NCBI GenBank assembly: GCA_964019165.1
Contig: OZ025279.1
Span: 4,109,602 to 4,173,601 of the forward strand
Direction of reading: 5' to 3'
Source of the DNA: Mastigias papua
Lineage: Eukaryota > Cnidaria > Scyphozoa > Rhizostomeae > Mastigiidae
Length of the DNA: 64,000 bases
Below the pieces are notes generated by a model. It had not been told where the DNA came from, made no database searches, and was given only the letters and a program-made list of their open reading frames with translations. The position numbers and the translations under genes were made by a program. Of the stretch, positions 1-11,005 are shown piece after piece. Numbering within the stretch: the stretch's first letter is position 1; the number at the start of each line of letters is the position of its first letter.

Positions 1-3000
1 TGTTGAGTACTGTTTTAATGCCATCAGACCTCAGAAACCGTTCTCTATTAATGAAACCTTTCATGAATTCAGAAACTGAGCCAGAGTTTTGTAGTAATAC
101 ACAGCATGGTGAATGATTATGAACATGTATTGAGGACTCTTGATGAAGAATAACAGGCAAGTAGACTGTGAACCTATTACAAGCTTCCATTAGAAGAATG
201 AACTCATGACCAAAACAGGTAGCATGGTTGTACTTCGAATCAGGTTGGCATAAGTGCTTGCAAAGATTCTTGAGTATAATATCCACCAAATCTCGTTGTT
301 TCAGCAATAATCTTCTTTGAACCACGAAATCGTACTCTGTTATGATGTCCATAGCGCTATGCAGTCAACCCGTACACTGTTGCACAATAACGTGATGAGA
401 GCCACCTTTAGCAGATTGTGCTTAGGCAATGAAGCTCGGCCTTAATACACTATTATCAAATATGGATGGCAACGCATATAATCAACAGAACGGTAATTAC
501 AGAGCGTGTATCTGTAACCTGTCTTTATATTGAAAACCAGAAAACCTGCTACATTGCAGGTCGCACCCGAAGCGTCGTTAGAATTTACATTGGTGTGGCG
601 AAGAAACAAGCCTTACTCGAACATGAGCAGGTTCATGAGGCAGCAATCTCCTTGGCTTTTGAGATTTATAAAAACCTAGCTTCATTTCATGATATCTTTG
701 AGGAATTATATCAGGCCAATTTCTTATATAACCAAAAAACTGCCTGTAGAGATTCCAACAAGTTTTCTGTCGGACACTCATCGTGTAAGAAGGTCTGATT
801 GCATATGTTGGTTCAAATGTTTTGCTCATTATCCAACGTTTCACAATCTGATGAGTATTGGACGAAAATGTTTTTTTTGTATGCTAAAGAGTGATTCCCC
901 TTTTTCATGAAATAGTACATTATTCACCAATTACACTCTTTGTTTACCAGAACCAGTAAAATTGAGGTTAAAGCTGGCTGCTCTTAATTTGTCCAAAATT
1001 CTGAGACTGAATTACTCTTAAGTTCTTAAAATATTGTGGTGCAGGCAGTTTAGATATTAGACAATATACAAGACAACATTGGATGTCTATGAAACAGTTA
1101 TTGTTTTAATAACATAAGCAGAAGATGAAAGACACGTTTATACAAAGGCATAATATCCGCCAAACTTCTTAGTACATTCTGTTAACACAGTAACTACTTT
1201 CGCCAGGGACAACTAAGTCCAGAAAATTAAAGAGGAGAAGTGGCATAGCTCTCGATTCTCCCCAGGCTAACAAGGAATTACATGTCGTGTCATTATGTTA
1301 TTGGTAAGCATATGTATCGTTCTCCAAAGTACATTTTACGACAGTGCTTCAACTTCAGCTTGTTATTAATTTGTTCTGAATTTCCCATCAATTTTGAGGC
1401 TCGAACTCATATAAAATTGTTCTTACGTAACAAGCTGTGTAGATGTATCAAAATTGACCATACTTCTTAGCGACACCATATTGCATTGGAGTTGCTTTGA
1501 GGAAAATCAATACAAACAACTTTCGCTTAGGAAAAAATTTACGTTCACAGACAAGGAGAAAACTTCTAAATGCAACTTCGTGAATATATTTTCCAGGGTC
1601 CTAAGCCGATAAGCTGTGCCTTTTCTAAAGAGACTTTCCAAGACCCCACTATGCCATGTTAAACTTTGATCAACCTCTGCATGAATACTTTTGTTGACCA
1701 CGAACTGTGACCCTCCAAAATTTTAGATGAATTATCTTCTTTTGTTTCGCATTATTTTAAATGATGTTAAACGTTCTGTCTGGCATAACATGAAGTTCTG
1801 CAAAAATTTATCGAAGAAACTGATGGTTAAATAAGATAAAAGAAACTTCAGGGTTTCAGAACTATAAAAAGTTTACCATACTTCCATATTCCCTAAACCA
1901 CACTCCCGTCGTTCTTCAAGACACAAAGTATGACCAAGACTAAAATAAGCACTGCCAAAAAGTGAAAGGCTTGGAAGATTTTCGACATGCAGAGTACCGT
2001 AATACACTAAGTTAAACCGCTTACCTAATTAAGGCGGCTAATATTAAGCTGTGTATTAATTAAGCCTCAATATACATACGTTTTGAGAAATTGTGTACTA
2101 AGTAAGTGCACCTAAGTGAAAGATACTGGATAAACAAGAAAGGATAGTTCATTTTTGCAATGGAAATATAATCTTTTTCACGAAAAATTACAAATACAGG
2201 TAATGCGAAGTATGTGTCAAATGAAGAACGTTCACTCGCACGTGCCATATCGATGGCTTGGACGACACCAGCTGATCTAAATCCGGCTTTAATTAATTTT
2301 CTGCTATCTCCTGAATAAGATAAACCAACAGAAGGGGGCAGAAGTATCCTATATTGTCGACAATTCTGAGCCAAATTCCTTCTTGGCCTCAGTTTTACAA
2401 GGTGGATTAGAAATTTTGATGATCAAAATGACGATGCTGATGATACTACAGAGCCAACATCGCAACAAGGAACAGATACATTTCTTCGCCTTGATGTTTA
2501 TATTAACGGCATATTTTCATGTATTAAAGTTAATACATATCCGCTGGGTTAACCTAGAGTCATATCCAGAGACTAAACGTTTCGACTCAAACGAGAGGCA
2601 TCATCACTCAAACTGATGATACTGTCATCTTAGTCAAATTTCTAAGTTTAATTAAATGTAGTAAGGTACCAATCCACGTTTCGCTACTTCATTCAATTTT
2701 TAGTGCCCTGGTGGCCTTGGCATTGCTCTACTTGTGTTCTAATGCAGAGCCTCTTCGTGAATCCATATTAAGAGGAAACATACTGTACCATTTACAATGA
2801 ACTTTTGCGAGTTCGGGCCACTCATGTTATCCGTAGCAGTGTAAACGAGGCCTCAAATAGTTTCATTACTTCTGTATACTAGAAGATAAAACACAATATT
2901 GTTTGTTGTTTTCAGAATGTTAAATTTTCTTCGTGCTATTTCATGCCAAAGGAAAATAAAGCGTTGAAAACACGCCAATATTGTAAAGCTAAGATTTGAT

Positions 3001-3716
3001 CGAGAATACCGCAGGTCTTAAAATCTATCGGGTTCCAGCACCCATACATATCCCATTCGGTAGCAAAACCATAGCTAAATCCGGCCGTCCCCGAAACTCA
3101 TTTTTCGCTCCGAAACCGACAAAAATCGACTCTCTGGCAATACACTTTCTTCGAATGAGAAAAGATTTTATTACTTATCTAAGCCCTAAGTATGTTTATC
3201 GCCATAGTCGTCCAAATGAAGTTCTTGGCAGAGGTATGGTTTTAAGCTAGTGGTTGCTAAATTTTGCTGTTATGAAATTCATGTTCTGTGACCGAACGAT
3301 AGATCAATAAAGTTCAAAGAAATCAAAAGATACGGCTTAACCTAAACCGGGGCCTAATGCGACATTGAGCTGCGTTACGGACAGAAAATCGATACTTTGA
3401 AGGCCCAAAAAATGAACAAAACATTGCTTTAAACTGAGTGTCCTCTCGATTATCCTCCTTGGTTAGGAGTACTGAAAACACTAACTTGTAGATTGTTAAG
3501 TGTAAAAGGGAAAAACCAGCAGATGAAAAAATGTCTGTTACGGAGGGACATAGATGAACATATTTCGTAATATCCCCACATAAGGTAAGAAGGTTAGAGA
3601 CTATCATGCTGCACTCATGTTCGTCGCATTGAACCAATATCTAAATCACATGTAACAAAAAGTACGAAAGCGTGGCAAATCATAATGGCAGCTCACATGA
3701 TTCATGATGGCTTAAC
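1..3716. other. Region with no recognisable gene
   Basis: I see no protein family, RNA gene or clear mobile element here. The longest open frames are about 110 codons (466-798 plus; 2060-2374 minus; 3323-3637 minus). Their translations show no motif I can name, and overlapping frames of similar length occur on both strands, which suggests chance. The DNA is ordinary AT-rich intergenic sequence without the long AT tracts found later in the window. Confidence 0.6.
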
Positions 3717-3718
3717 TA

Positions 3719-4012
3719 CAATCCTCGCCAAAATTGTTGGAACACCTACTGCATTGTAACAGAATTTTGCTCCTTCTCCATCCCTCCCCCTGATACAATG
3801 TTGAAGTATGACGAGATTGTTCCGCTTTGACAGTTATTTTCGCTAATGACTGGTAGATGGTCACTTCCTACGTAAAAGTCAACATTGTTCATGGGGGGAG
3901 GGGGGAAGGGAAATAGGAAGAGGAGAGTTATCCACTGGCAGTAAAACAGGAATAACGTTATTCTCCTGGATGGCTAAACCGTTGGTGTTCCAACTAATTT
4001 TGGCGAGGATTG
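3719..4012. mobile_element. MITE-like element with 28-bp terminal inverted repeats
   Basis: The left end (3719-3746, CAATCCTCGCCAAAATTG...) is the reverse complement of the right end (3984-4012, ...TTTTGGCGAGGATTG) apart from one inserted base. A TA dinucleotide precedes the left end at 3717-3718. The right end is followed by T4013, and the A expected to complete a TA target duplication is found at 12785, directly after the Rep/transposase tandem array. I infer that the array was inserted at the right edge of this MITE. It encodes no protein. A TA duplication and short length suggest a Tc1/mariner-type non-autonomous element, but its ends do not match the TIRs of the neighbouring Rep/transposase unit. 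Confidence 0.7.
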
Positions 4013-4066
4013 TCTGAATATGTTACGAAACAATATATTGCAATTTGTATGGTAGTACTACTCAGC

Positions 4067-4098
4067 TATAGTAAACCAGCATCGTAGATTACGAATTT
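4067..4098 (+). repeat. Left TIR of composite transposon, copy 1
   Basis: This is the outer TA plus a 30-base inverted repeat. The inner 16 bases, CGTAGATTACGAATTT at 4083-4098, are the exact reverse complement of 8318-8333. Six mismatches fall in the outer half. Confidence 0.75.
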
Positions 4099-4514
4099 AT
4101 AAGTGTTTCTTCGATATGTAGTACCGTTCTCATACCTATGACGTCATAGATAGAATGAAAACTGGATTGTTGTACATATGCCGTTCTTCTGGAGGGGAAG
4201 TAACAAGCGTTACCGTAAAGCCAGTAAGTTCCTATTAAACCAAGAGACATACATGTTTATACTCTCTAGCCGAATTTCAATTAACACAGTCATTAATGTT
4301 ACTTTTTGTTGGATATGTAGAATGTAAGGAGTTTGTGGAAAAAGATCTATGCCATTGTTTGACTAAACCTTCTGAATGGTTTAATGTCCACTTGGAGCAT
4401 CACGGTGCTAATTTAATTTGCGGTCATATGAGTACTCTATCACAGTGTGATAGAAAGCCTTCCCTTGCTTTTAAACTGCCAGATTTTCGATATACGAATC
4501 ACAGTAAACTCACG

Positions 4515-5813
4515 ATGGCATGTAACGAAGAGAATACTACTGTAGATAGTAGCGCCGACAGTGAGGTGATGGAAAGAAACACTAAAAGAAAAGCATACCT
4601 CATAACGTATAGCCAAGCAGATACTGATGTGTTTGATAGGCAAGGCTTTGCCGATGCAGTTATCTCTGCGTTTAAAAGTGAGACCAGTTCAGAAATTAAA
4701 CAGTGGTGCTGTTGCTTGGAACACCACAAGGATGGCGCACCACATTACCATATGGCTATTTTGTTAGACAAAGCAACACGGTGGAGTCGGGTACGACACT
4801 ATATGCAAAATTGTGTTGGCATCACAGTGAACTTCTCTGGCCATGGAGGTTATTATAGTGCCTATCAGTATGTAATTAAGGAAGATGATAGTGTCTTGTA
4901 CTGCTATGGGCACCCAGAAAGAATTGTGAAGCCAAGAACTCAAGCTGCGTCTAGTGCCAGGGTTGCAAAGAGAGGAAAAAATCGCAAGAAGCTCTCAAAA
5001 ATAGATGTAGCAGATATTATAACAAAAAGGAAATTTAAAACTAGAATAGAGCTATTGCAACACGCAAATGTCTTAAGGAAGAGAGGTAATGGAACTTTGT
5101 ACCAATTTTGTATTGAACGATCGACGAAGACTTTAGTTGATTTCATCGGTACTGTGTGGGATGCAGAAAATGCCGATAACATATTGAAGCGGAAAGCAAT
5201 GGATAGAATGGAAATTCTTTCAAAAGCATTGGGGAGCCCTTGTGAGTGTGATAGGGAGTGGATACAATGTGCCCTTAGCGTTTTGGAACGGAACAACATA
5301 GATCACGAAGAGTTTTCGTGCGCTGTGAAGGAGCTTTTGCAAAAGGGAAGAGGGAAAGGGAGGAATATTCTGCTGACCGGCCCAACCAACTGTGGAAAAA
5401 CATTTTTGTTAAGTCCATTAACAAAGATCTTCAATGCTTTTCATAACCCAGCTACGGGGACTTTTGCATGGGTAGGAGTGGAGGACAAAGAAATAATATT
5501 TCTTAACGATTTCCGCTGGGAAAGAAGCATGATTACATGGGCTGACATGCTGTTACTTCTTGAGGGGGATGTCGTCCATTTCTCAGCTCCAAAGACGCAT
5601 TATTCCCAAGACATCACATTAGACAATGACACACCAATCTTCTGTACCAGCAAGACCCCAATTATCTATGTAAAGAATGGGATAATCGATGACAGGGAGA
5701 CCGAAATGATGCAAGTAAGGTGGCATCATTTCCAGTTGCGCCATCAATTGCGATTGCAGGACTGTAGAGACATCGCTGCATGCGCAAATTGCTTTGCAAT
5801 GCTGATCATGTGA
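4515..5813 (+). CDS. rep: HUH endonuclease/SF3 helicase replication initiator (Rep), copy 1
   Basis: This gene is predicted to nick DNA at an origin and unwind it for rolling-circle replication. From the ATG at 4515 (ACGATGG context) it encodes 432 aa, with HUH motif I at residues 28-34 (YLITYSQ), motif II H77-Y-H79, and motif III Y119-V-I-K122 with Tyr119 as likely nucleophile. The superfamily-3 helicase follows: Walker A GPTNCGKT (289-296), Walker B EIIFLND (326-332) and motif C ending near Ser379. All catalytic residues are present and no stop or frameshift is visible. The open frame extends upstream to an ATG at 4296, adding 73 residues with several Cys/His. I prefer 4515 because the HUH domain starts soon after it and its context is good. 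The domain order matches CRESS-DNA virus and parvovirus-type Reps. No capsid gene accompanies it. Function is inferred from motifs only. Confidence 0.85.
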   Translation: MACNEENTTVDSSADSEVMERNTKRKAYLITYSQADTDVFDRQGFADAVISAFKSETSSEIKQWCCCLEHHKDGAPHYHMAILLDKATRWSRVRHYMQNCVGITVNFSGHGGYYSAYQYVIKEDDSVLYCYGHPERIVKPRTQAASSARVAKRGKNRKKLSKIDVADIITKRKFKTRIELLQHANVLRKRGNGTLYQFCIERSTKTLVDFIGTVWDAENADNILKRKAMDRMEILSKALGSPCECDREWIQCALSVLERNNIDHEEFSCAVKELLQKGRGKGRNILLTGPTNCGKTFLLSPLTKIFNAFHNPATGTFAWVGVEDKEIIFLNDFRWERSMITWADMLLLLEGDVVHFSAPKTHYSQDITLDNDTPIFCTSKTPIIYVKNGIIDDRETEMMQVRWHHFQLRHQLRLQDCRDIAACANCFAMLIM

Positions 5814-6611
5814 TCACCATATCCTACGGTATCCACGGTGTCCACTTTATAGAACATGAGTGTTATAGTGAATATTTGATTAAGGCTGTCATTAATTGTT
5901 TTCTTATGTTCATTTATATCATAACTACTAAAGAAGGGTCATGTTCATTGGTTTCTGTGTTTGGTTCTTGTACGTAGTGATGAAATATTGTACAAAGTTT
6001 CAACGGTTACCACCTATAGTAAAAGAGCTTTTGAGTAGACTCTCATTTCTCTCTCTTATATTGTGGACACCGTTGAAGGCTTGGAAAATTGGTCCACGTT
6101 TCTCGTGTATACGCCTGTGACAGTGAAGCATGAGTGAAGCACTGGTTATTGAGTACTGAACTGACTGGGTTCATACCTGATAAATAGTAGCAGTGGTAAG
6201 AAAATTGCAAAAAACCTGAGTATTTTATAGTGGTAACCGTTGTGGCAACCGTTCGAAATGTCATGCTGGTACGGAATTTATTTGCATCTCCCACCGCCAG
6301 AAGTTTCATCCATTACGCTGTCATCACTCCTAAGCTATACATTGTTGTACATAATAGTTTATAGCTGAGTAGAACCGTTATTCCTATACAATTCACCGAC
6401 GGATTAAACGGTAGCATCATTGCAATAGTTCAAGTGATATGCAATAGAAGGAGAAGGGTAGGGTAAACACGAAGAAAATAGTTGTCTGGAATAAGGACTA
6501 CTCCTTGAGTACCTTCACACACTTTTAGTAACATAATATGTTATAGAGAACTCGCACTATTGTCACAATTGCAGTAGATGAAAGCAAACTAACTAATTAA
6601 CGATTAGAATA
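5814..6611. other. Spacer between convergent rep and transposase, copy 1
   Basis: This roughly 800-base stretch lies between the two 3' ends. Short open frames exist (65 codons at 5780-5977 overlapping the rep end; 88 codons minus at 6043-6309), but neither shows a recognisable motif. It probably holds the 3' ends and polyadenylation signals of both genes. The same sequence recurs at 10208-11005. Confidence 0.5.
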
Positions 6612-7760
6612 TCAATATTTGGTTCTATGCCCATCTGTTTCGATAATACGCCTGAGTCGCCTGGGCATAGTCGATATCGTCCGCTTTATAACGTCTTTAT
6701 CAAATGACAGGAGTGTTGTGATAACTCGTTCACTAAATTCTGTGTATGATTCTTTAGTGATCTTTTTGTTCAAGGCTTGCTGCTGTAGCTCACGTTTGAC
6801 GTTATGGAACACATTTTCTATCGGGTTCAAATCTGGTGATCTTGCAGGAATTTTCAGACAAGTGGCACCAATCTCTTTCAGTGCTCCCCTTGCTACTACA
6901 CTATTTTGGCATGGATCATTGTCCATCAGAATCATCTTAGCCATTCTACCCCTTCTTGACTGCACACGTGCATCAATAAAAGCGCGCGGTAACCTGCGTC
7001 TTATAAAGTCAGCAAAGAAGTTGCCCGTCATCTTCTCATATTGTTCAGCAAGTACAATGCCCCCATTATATGAAATGGCTACAAGGACATGAACTCTCCT
7101 ACCTCCTGCAAGAGCCTTTGACCCGGTTGTTGTGTATTCCAGACCTTCACTTGCCTTGCGATATACTCTGCCTTTTGGATATGAAGCCTGGTTAAAGGGG
7201 TTGTGCTTGTGAATAAATGACACTGCGTCGAGATAAAGGGCTATGTCTCTCGTCCAAAATGTATCTTCATGCTCTTTCAAGGCCTTTATTGCAAACACCT
7301 TACGGTTTTTCATGTCTTTCTTTGATAATAGGCCCTTCTTTCTTGGCTGCAATTTTTTATACCCAGCGTCATTTAATATGCGGATATACGTTCTATAGCT
7401 TCCTTTCCTTATTCCAGCTTCGTTCATGATCTCTTTTACTGTTGGATTTTGTCCATTATTACGCATACTCTTGAATGTCCTTAGAAAGTGCGAAACATCA
7501 CGAGTTGACAGAATCTTCGGCCGTCCGCGAGTGTCTATTGTTCTTTTGCCCTTTTTCTTGTCTTCTAAAGTGACTCCTTCCTTGCAGCATCGATACACAG
7601 ATGATGGTGAAATATTCAACAATGCTGCCGTTTTTCTGTAACTTTTTCCTTCCTCTAAAACCATGACATATGCAAGAGCTCGCGTTTTCGCACAGATCTT
7701 TCTCTTGAACGTCATTGTGACAAAGTCTGTATGAAATGCGCTGTTTGTCTCAACTCTCAA
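6612..7760 (-). CDS. Tc1/mariner-IS630-type DD34E transposase, copy 1
   Basis: This 382-aa protein is predicted to cut and join the TIR ends. An N-terminal helix-turn-helix region spans about residues 22-65 (a repeated-helix pattern with SYRKTAALLNISPSSVYR). It is followed by a GRP hook-like motif near residue 79, typical of Tc1/mariner DNA-binding domains. The RNase-H-like catalytic core has D178 (ALYLDAV), D280 (MDNDP) and E315 (SPDLNPIEN). D280 and E315 are separated by 34 residues, the DD34E spacing of Tc1-like enzymes. The frame is intact. The start may be Met1 or Met16 (MTFKRK). The gene converges with rep and lies inside TA-bounded TIRs, as expected if it mobilises the whole unit. A frame-broken relative lies at 62514-63564. 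Confidence 0.88.
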   Translation of the reverse strand: MRVETNSAFHTDFVTMTFKRKICAKTRALAYVMVLEEGKSYRKTAALLNISPSSVYRCCKEGVTLEDKKKGKRTIDTRGRPKILSTRDVSHFLRTFKSMRNNGQNPTVKEIMNEAGIRKGSYRTYIRILNDAGYKKLQPRKKGLLSKKDMKNRKVFAIKALKEHEDTFWTRDIALYLDAVSFIHKHNPFNQASYPKGRVYRKASEGLEYTTTGSKALAGGRRVHVLVAISYNGGIVLAEQYEKMTGNFFADFIRRRLPRAFIDARVQSRRGRMAKMILMDNDPCQNSVVARGALKEIGATCLKIPARSPDLNPIENVFHNVKRELQQQALNKKITKESYTEFSERVITTLLSFDKDVIKRTISTMPRRLRRIIETDGHRTKY

Positions 7761-8317
7761 CTCGTTATATGTATATGCTTGGATAACTCAACTATCACCT
7801 TCTGTAGGTATGATCCATAGTGATGAGCTCCTTATTTCACGACTAATGTCGCATTGTTTATAAGACAAAGGCAAACACTCTAGTCGCCTCGCTCTACCTT
7901 ATACTTCTAAAGCCGTTGTTCTACCAACCGCGGCAACACTATTTCGATTTTCACAGGATTATGGAACATACCACAGCCCCAATTCTATCATTTTCCCATG
8001 TTCTGAAGTGCCTCAAACAAATTTTTGACTTTCTAACGTGCGGAAAAATGGACCTACCATTCAGCCTCGTTTTCGTGTAATTAGACTACACCATTTCAGA
8101 CAGCTTTTCTATAGGACCTGAACAGGGAATTATCTAGAATCACTCCATAATGTGTCTCACTACCAAGTATAAATCTCTCTATAGGTAACCGACTTGACTA
8201 ATGCTTAGTATGTTAGTTTGCTTTTTACCTACAGTGTCCTATTGGAGAATCATACATTTTTTCCTTATTGTCACGTGCTACTTTGAACATGAATGACAGT
8301 ATGAAAAAACCAACACC

Positions 8318-8349
8318 AAATTCGTAATCTACGGTGTCTATTTACCATA
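8318..8349 (-). repeat. Right TIR of composite transposon, copy 1
   Basis: This is the inverted partner of 4067-4098. The inner 16 bases are perfect. The outer end reads TATGGTAAA on the minus strand, ending with the TA expected for a Tc1/mariner end. Confidence 0.75.
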
Positions 8350-8460
8350 AATGCATATGACTATCTTTACTATTACGATCTTTAGCTTTTCATGCCATTC
8401 AGACAGTCTGAATATGTTACGAAACAATATATTGCAATTTGTATGGTAGTACTACTCAGC
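8350..8460. promoter_or_regulatory. Circle-junction region with candidate rolling-circle origin
   Basis: This 111-bp interval separates the outward-facing TIRs of the two copies. It contains TACTATTAC (8368-8376), which fits the NANTATTAC nonanucleotide nicked by CRESS-virus Reps between T and AC. It also has a perfect 8-bp palindrome around one base (ATTCAGAC-A-GTCTGAAT, 8397-8413). TTACGA occurs at 8373-8378 and 8417-8422 and again, inverted or direct, in each flanking TIR, so it could be a Rep-binding iteron. I cannot draw a convincing stem-loop that presents the nonanucleotide in its loop, which weakens the origin call. The array starts at the axis of the palindrome (4012) and ends 14 bases past the nonanucleotide (12784). 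Confidence 0.5.
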
Positions 8461-8908
8461 TATAGTAAACCAGCATCGTAGATTACGAATTTATAAGTGT
8501 TTCTTCGATATGTAGTACCGTTCTCATACCTATGACGTCATAGATAGAATGAAAACTGGATTGTTGTACATATGCCGTTCTTCTGGAGGGGAAGTAACAA
8601 GCGTTACCGTAAAGCCAGTAAGTTCCTATTAAACCAAGAGACATACATGTTTATACTCTCTAGCCGAATTTCAATTAACACAGTCATTAATGTTACTTTT
8701 TGTTGGATATGTAGAATGTAAGGAGTTTGTGGAAAAAGATCTATGCCATTGTTTGACTAAACCTTCTGAATGGTTTAATGTCCACTTGGAGCATCACGGT
8801 GCTAATTTAATTTGCGGTCATATGAGTACTCTATCACAGTGTGATAGAAAGCCTTCCCTTGCTTTTAAACTGCCAGATTTTCGATATACGAATCACAGTA
8901 AACTCACG

Positions 8909-10207
8909 ATGGCATGTAACGAAGAGAATACTACTGTAGATAGTAGCGCCGACAGTGAGGTGATGGAAAGAAACACTAAAAGAAAAGCATACCTCATAAC
9001 GTATAGCCAAGCAGATACTGATGTGTTTGATAGGCAAGGCTTTGCCGATGCAGTTATCTCTGCGTTTAAAAGTGAGACCAGTTCAGAAATTAAACAGTGG
9101 TGCTGTTGCTTGGAACACCACAAGGATGGCGCACCACATTACCATATGGCTATTTTGTTAGACAAAGCAACACGGTGGAGTCGGGTACGACACTATATGC
9201 AAAATTGTGTTGGCATCACAGTGAACTTCTCTGGCCATGGAGGTTATTATAGTGCCTATCAGTATGTAATTAAGGAAGATGATAGTGTCTTGTACTGCTA
9301 TGGGCACCCAGAAAGAATTGTGAAGCCAAGAACTCAAGCTGCGTCTAGTGCCAGGGTTGCAAAGAGAGGAAAAAATCGCAAGAAGCTCTCAAAAATAGAT
9401 GTAGCAGATATTATAACAAAAAGGAAATTTAAAACTAGAATAGAGCTATTGCAACACGCAAATGTCTTAAGGAAGAGAGGTAATGGAACTTTGTACCAAT
9501 TTTGTATTGAACGATCGACGAAGACTTTAGTTGATTTCATCGGTACTGTGTGGGATGCAGAAAATGCCGATAACATATTGAAGCGGAAAGCAATGGATAG
9601 AATGGAAATTCTTTCAAAAGCATTGGGGAGCCCTTGTGAGTGTGATAGGGAGTGGATACAATGTGCCCTTAGCGTTTTGGAACGGAACAACATAGATCAC
9701 GAAGAGTTTTCGTGCGCTGTGAAGGAGCTTTTGCAAAAGGGAAGAGGGAAAGGGAGGAATATTCTGCTGACCGGCCCAACCAACTGTGGAAAAACATTTT
9801 TGTTAAGTCCATTAACAAAGATCTTCAATGCTTTTCATAACCCAGCTACGGGGACTTTTGCATGGGTAGGAGTGGAGGACAAAGAAATAATATTTCTTAA
9901 CGATTTCCGCTGGGAAAGAAGCATGATTACATGGGCTGACATGCTGTTACTTCTTGAGGGGGATGTCGTCCATTTCTCAGCTCCAAAGACGCATTATTCC
10001 CAAGACATCACATTAGACAATGACACACCAATCTTCTGTACCAGCAAGACCCCAATTATCTATGTAAAGAATGGGATAATCGATGACAGGGAGACCGAAA
10101 TGATGCAAGTAAGGTGGCATCATTTCCAGTTGCGCCATCAATTGCGATTGCAGGACTGTAGAGACATCGCTGCATGCGCAAATTGCTTTGCAATGCTGAT
10201 CATGTGA
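8909..10207 (+). CDS. rep: HUH endonuclease/SF3 helicase Rep, copy 2
   Basis: The protein is identical to the copy at 4515-5813 (432 aa from the equivalent ATG; a longer frame starts at 8690). HUH motifs, Walker A, Walker B and motif C are all intact. Both copies lie in the same orientation, so transcription could pass from unit 1 into unit 2 only if termination in the spacer and across the convergent transposase gene fails. Confidence 0.85.
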   Translation: MACNEENTTVDSSADSEVMERNTKRKAYLITYSQADTDVFDRQGFADAVISAFKSETSSEIKQWCCCLEHHKDGAPHYHMAILLDKATRWSRVRHYMQNCVGITVNFSGHGGYYSAYQYVIKEDDSVLYCYGHPERIVKPRTQAASSARVAKRGKNRKKLSKIDVADIITKRKFKTRIELLQHANVLRKRGNGTLYQFCIERSTKTLVDFIGTVWDAENADNILKRKAMDRMEILSKALGSPCECDREWIQCALSVLERNNIDHEEFSCAVKELLQKGRGKGRNILLTGPTNCGKTFLLSPLTKIFNAFHNPATGTFAWVGVEDKEIIFLNDFRWERSMITWADMLLLLEGDVVHFSAPKTHYSQDITLDNDTPIFCTSKTPIIYVKNGIIDDRETEMMQVRWHHFQLRHQLRLQDCRDIAACANCFAMLIM

Positions 10208-11005
10208 TCACCATATCCTACGGTATCCACGGTGTCCACTTTATAGAACATGAGTGTTATAGTGAATATTTGATTAAGGCTGTCATTAATTGTTTTCTTA
10301 TGTTCATTTATATCATAACTACTAAAGAAGGGTCATGTTCATTGGTTTCTGTGTTTGGTTCTTGTACGTAGTGATGAAATATTGTACAAAGTTTCAACGG
10401 TTACCACCTATAGTAAAAGAGCTTTTGAGTAGACTCTCATTTCTCTCTCTTATATTGTGGACACCGTTGAAGGCTTGGAAAATTGGTCCACGTTTCTCGT
10501 GTATACGCCTGTGACAGTGAAGCATGAGTGAAGCACTGGTTATTGAGTACTGAACTGACTGGGTTCATACCTGATAAATAGTAGCAGTGGTAAGAAAATT
10601 GCAAAAAACCTGAGTATTTTATAGTGGTAACCGTTGTGGCAACCGTTCGAAATGTCATGCTGGTACGGAATTTATTTGCATCTCCCACCGCCAGAAGTTT
10701 CATCCATTACGCTGTCATCACTCCTAAGCTATACATTGTTGTACATAATAGTTTATAGCTGAGTAGAACCGTTATTCCTATACAATTCACCGACGGATTA
10801 AACGGTAGCATCATTGCAATAGTTCAAGTGATATGCAATAGAAGGAGAAGGGTAGGGTAAACACGAAGAAAATAGTTGTCTGGAATAAGGACTACTCCTT
10901 GAGTACCTTCACACACTTTTAGTAACATAATATGTTATAGAGAACTCGCACTATTGTCACAATTGCAGTAGATGAAAGCAAACTAACTAATTAACGATTA
11001 GAATA
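10208..11005. other. Spacer between convergent genes, copy 2
   Basis: This is the same sequence as 5814-6611. I recognise no gene in it. Confidence 0.5.

Larger units (their letters stand above)
4067..8349. mobile_element. Rep/transposase composite transposon, copy 1, with TA-bounded TIRs
   Basis: The left end 4067-4098 and the right end 8318-8349 are 32-bp imperfect inverted repeats, matching at 26 of 32 positions without gaps. The inner 16 bases are perfect (CGTAGATTACGAATTT). Both outer ends begin with TAT[A/G]GTAAA, consistent with the TA target duplication of Tc1/mariner/IS630 transposons. The element is 4283 bp, much longer than a usual Tc1-like unit (1.2-2.5 kb), because it also carries rep. 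The two genes are convergent. About 450 bp precedes the favoured rep start and about 560 bp precedes the transposase start, enough for promoters, though I recognise no promoter motif. Confidence 0.75.

Noticed and set aside
466..844. Overlapping 110- and 88-codon frames near the left end
   Set aside because: The frames run on opposite strands without recognisable motifs and without support for either.
5780..5977. 65-codon frame overlapping the rep end
   Set aside because: It has no motif and overlaps the end of the rep frame. Its presence in both copies only reflects the duplication.
6619..7092. 157-codon frame opposite the transposase
   Set aside because: It is the antisense shadow of the DDE domain coding sequence.
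8368..8376. Calling the nonanucleotide a proven viral-type origin
   Set aside because: A 9-base match to a loose consensus occurs by chance and I could not draw a clear stem presenting it, so it is kept only as a candidate.
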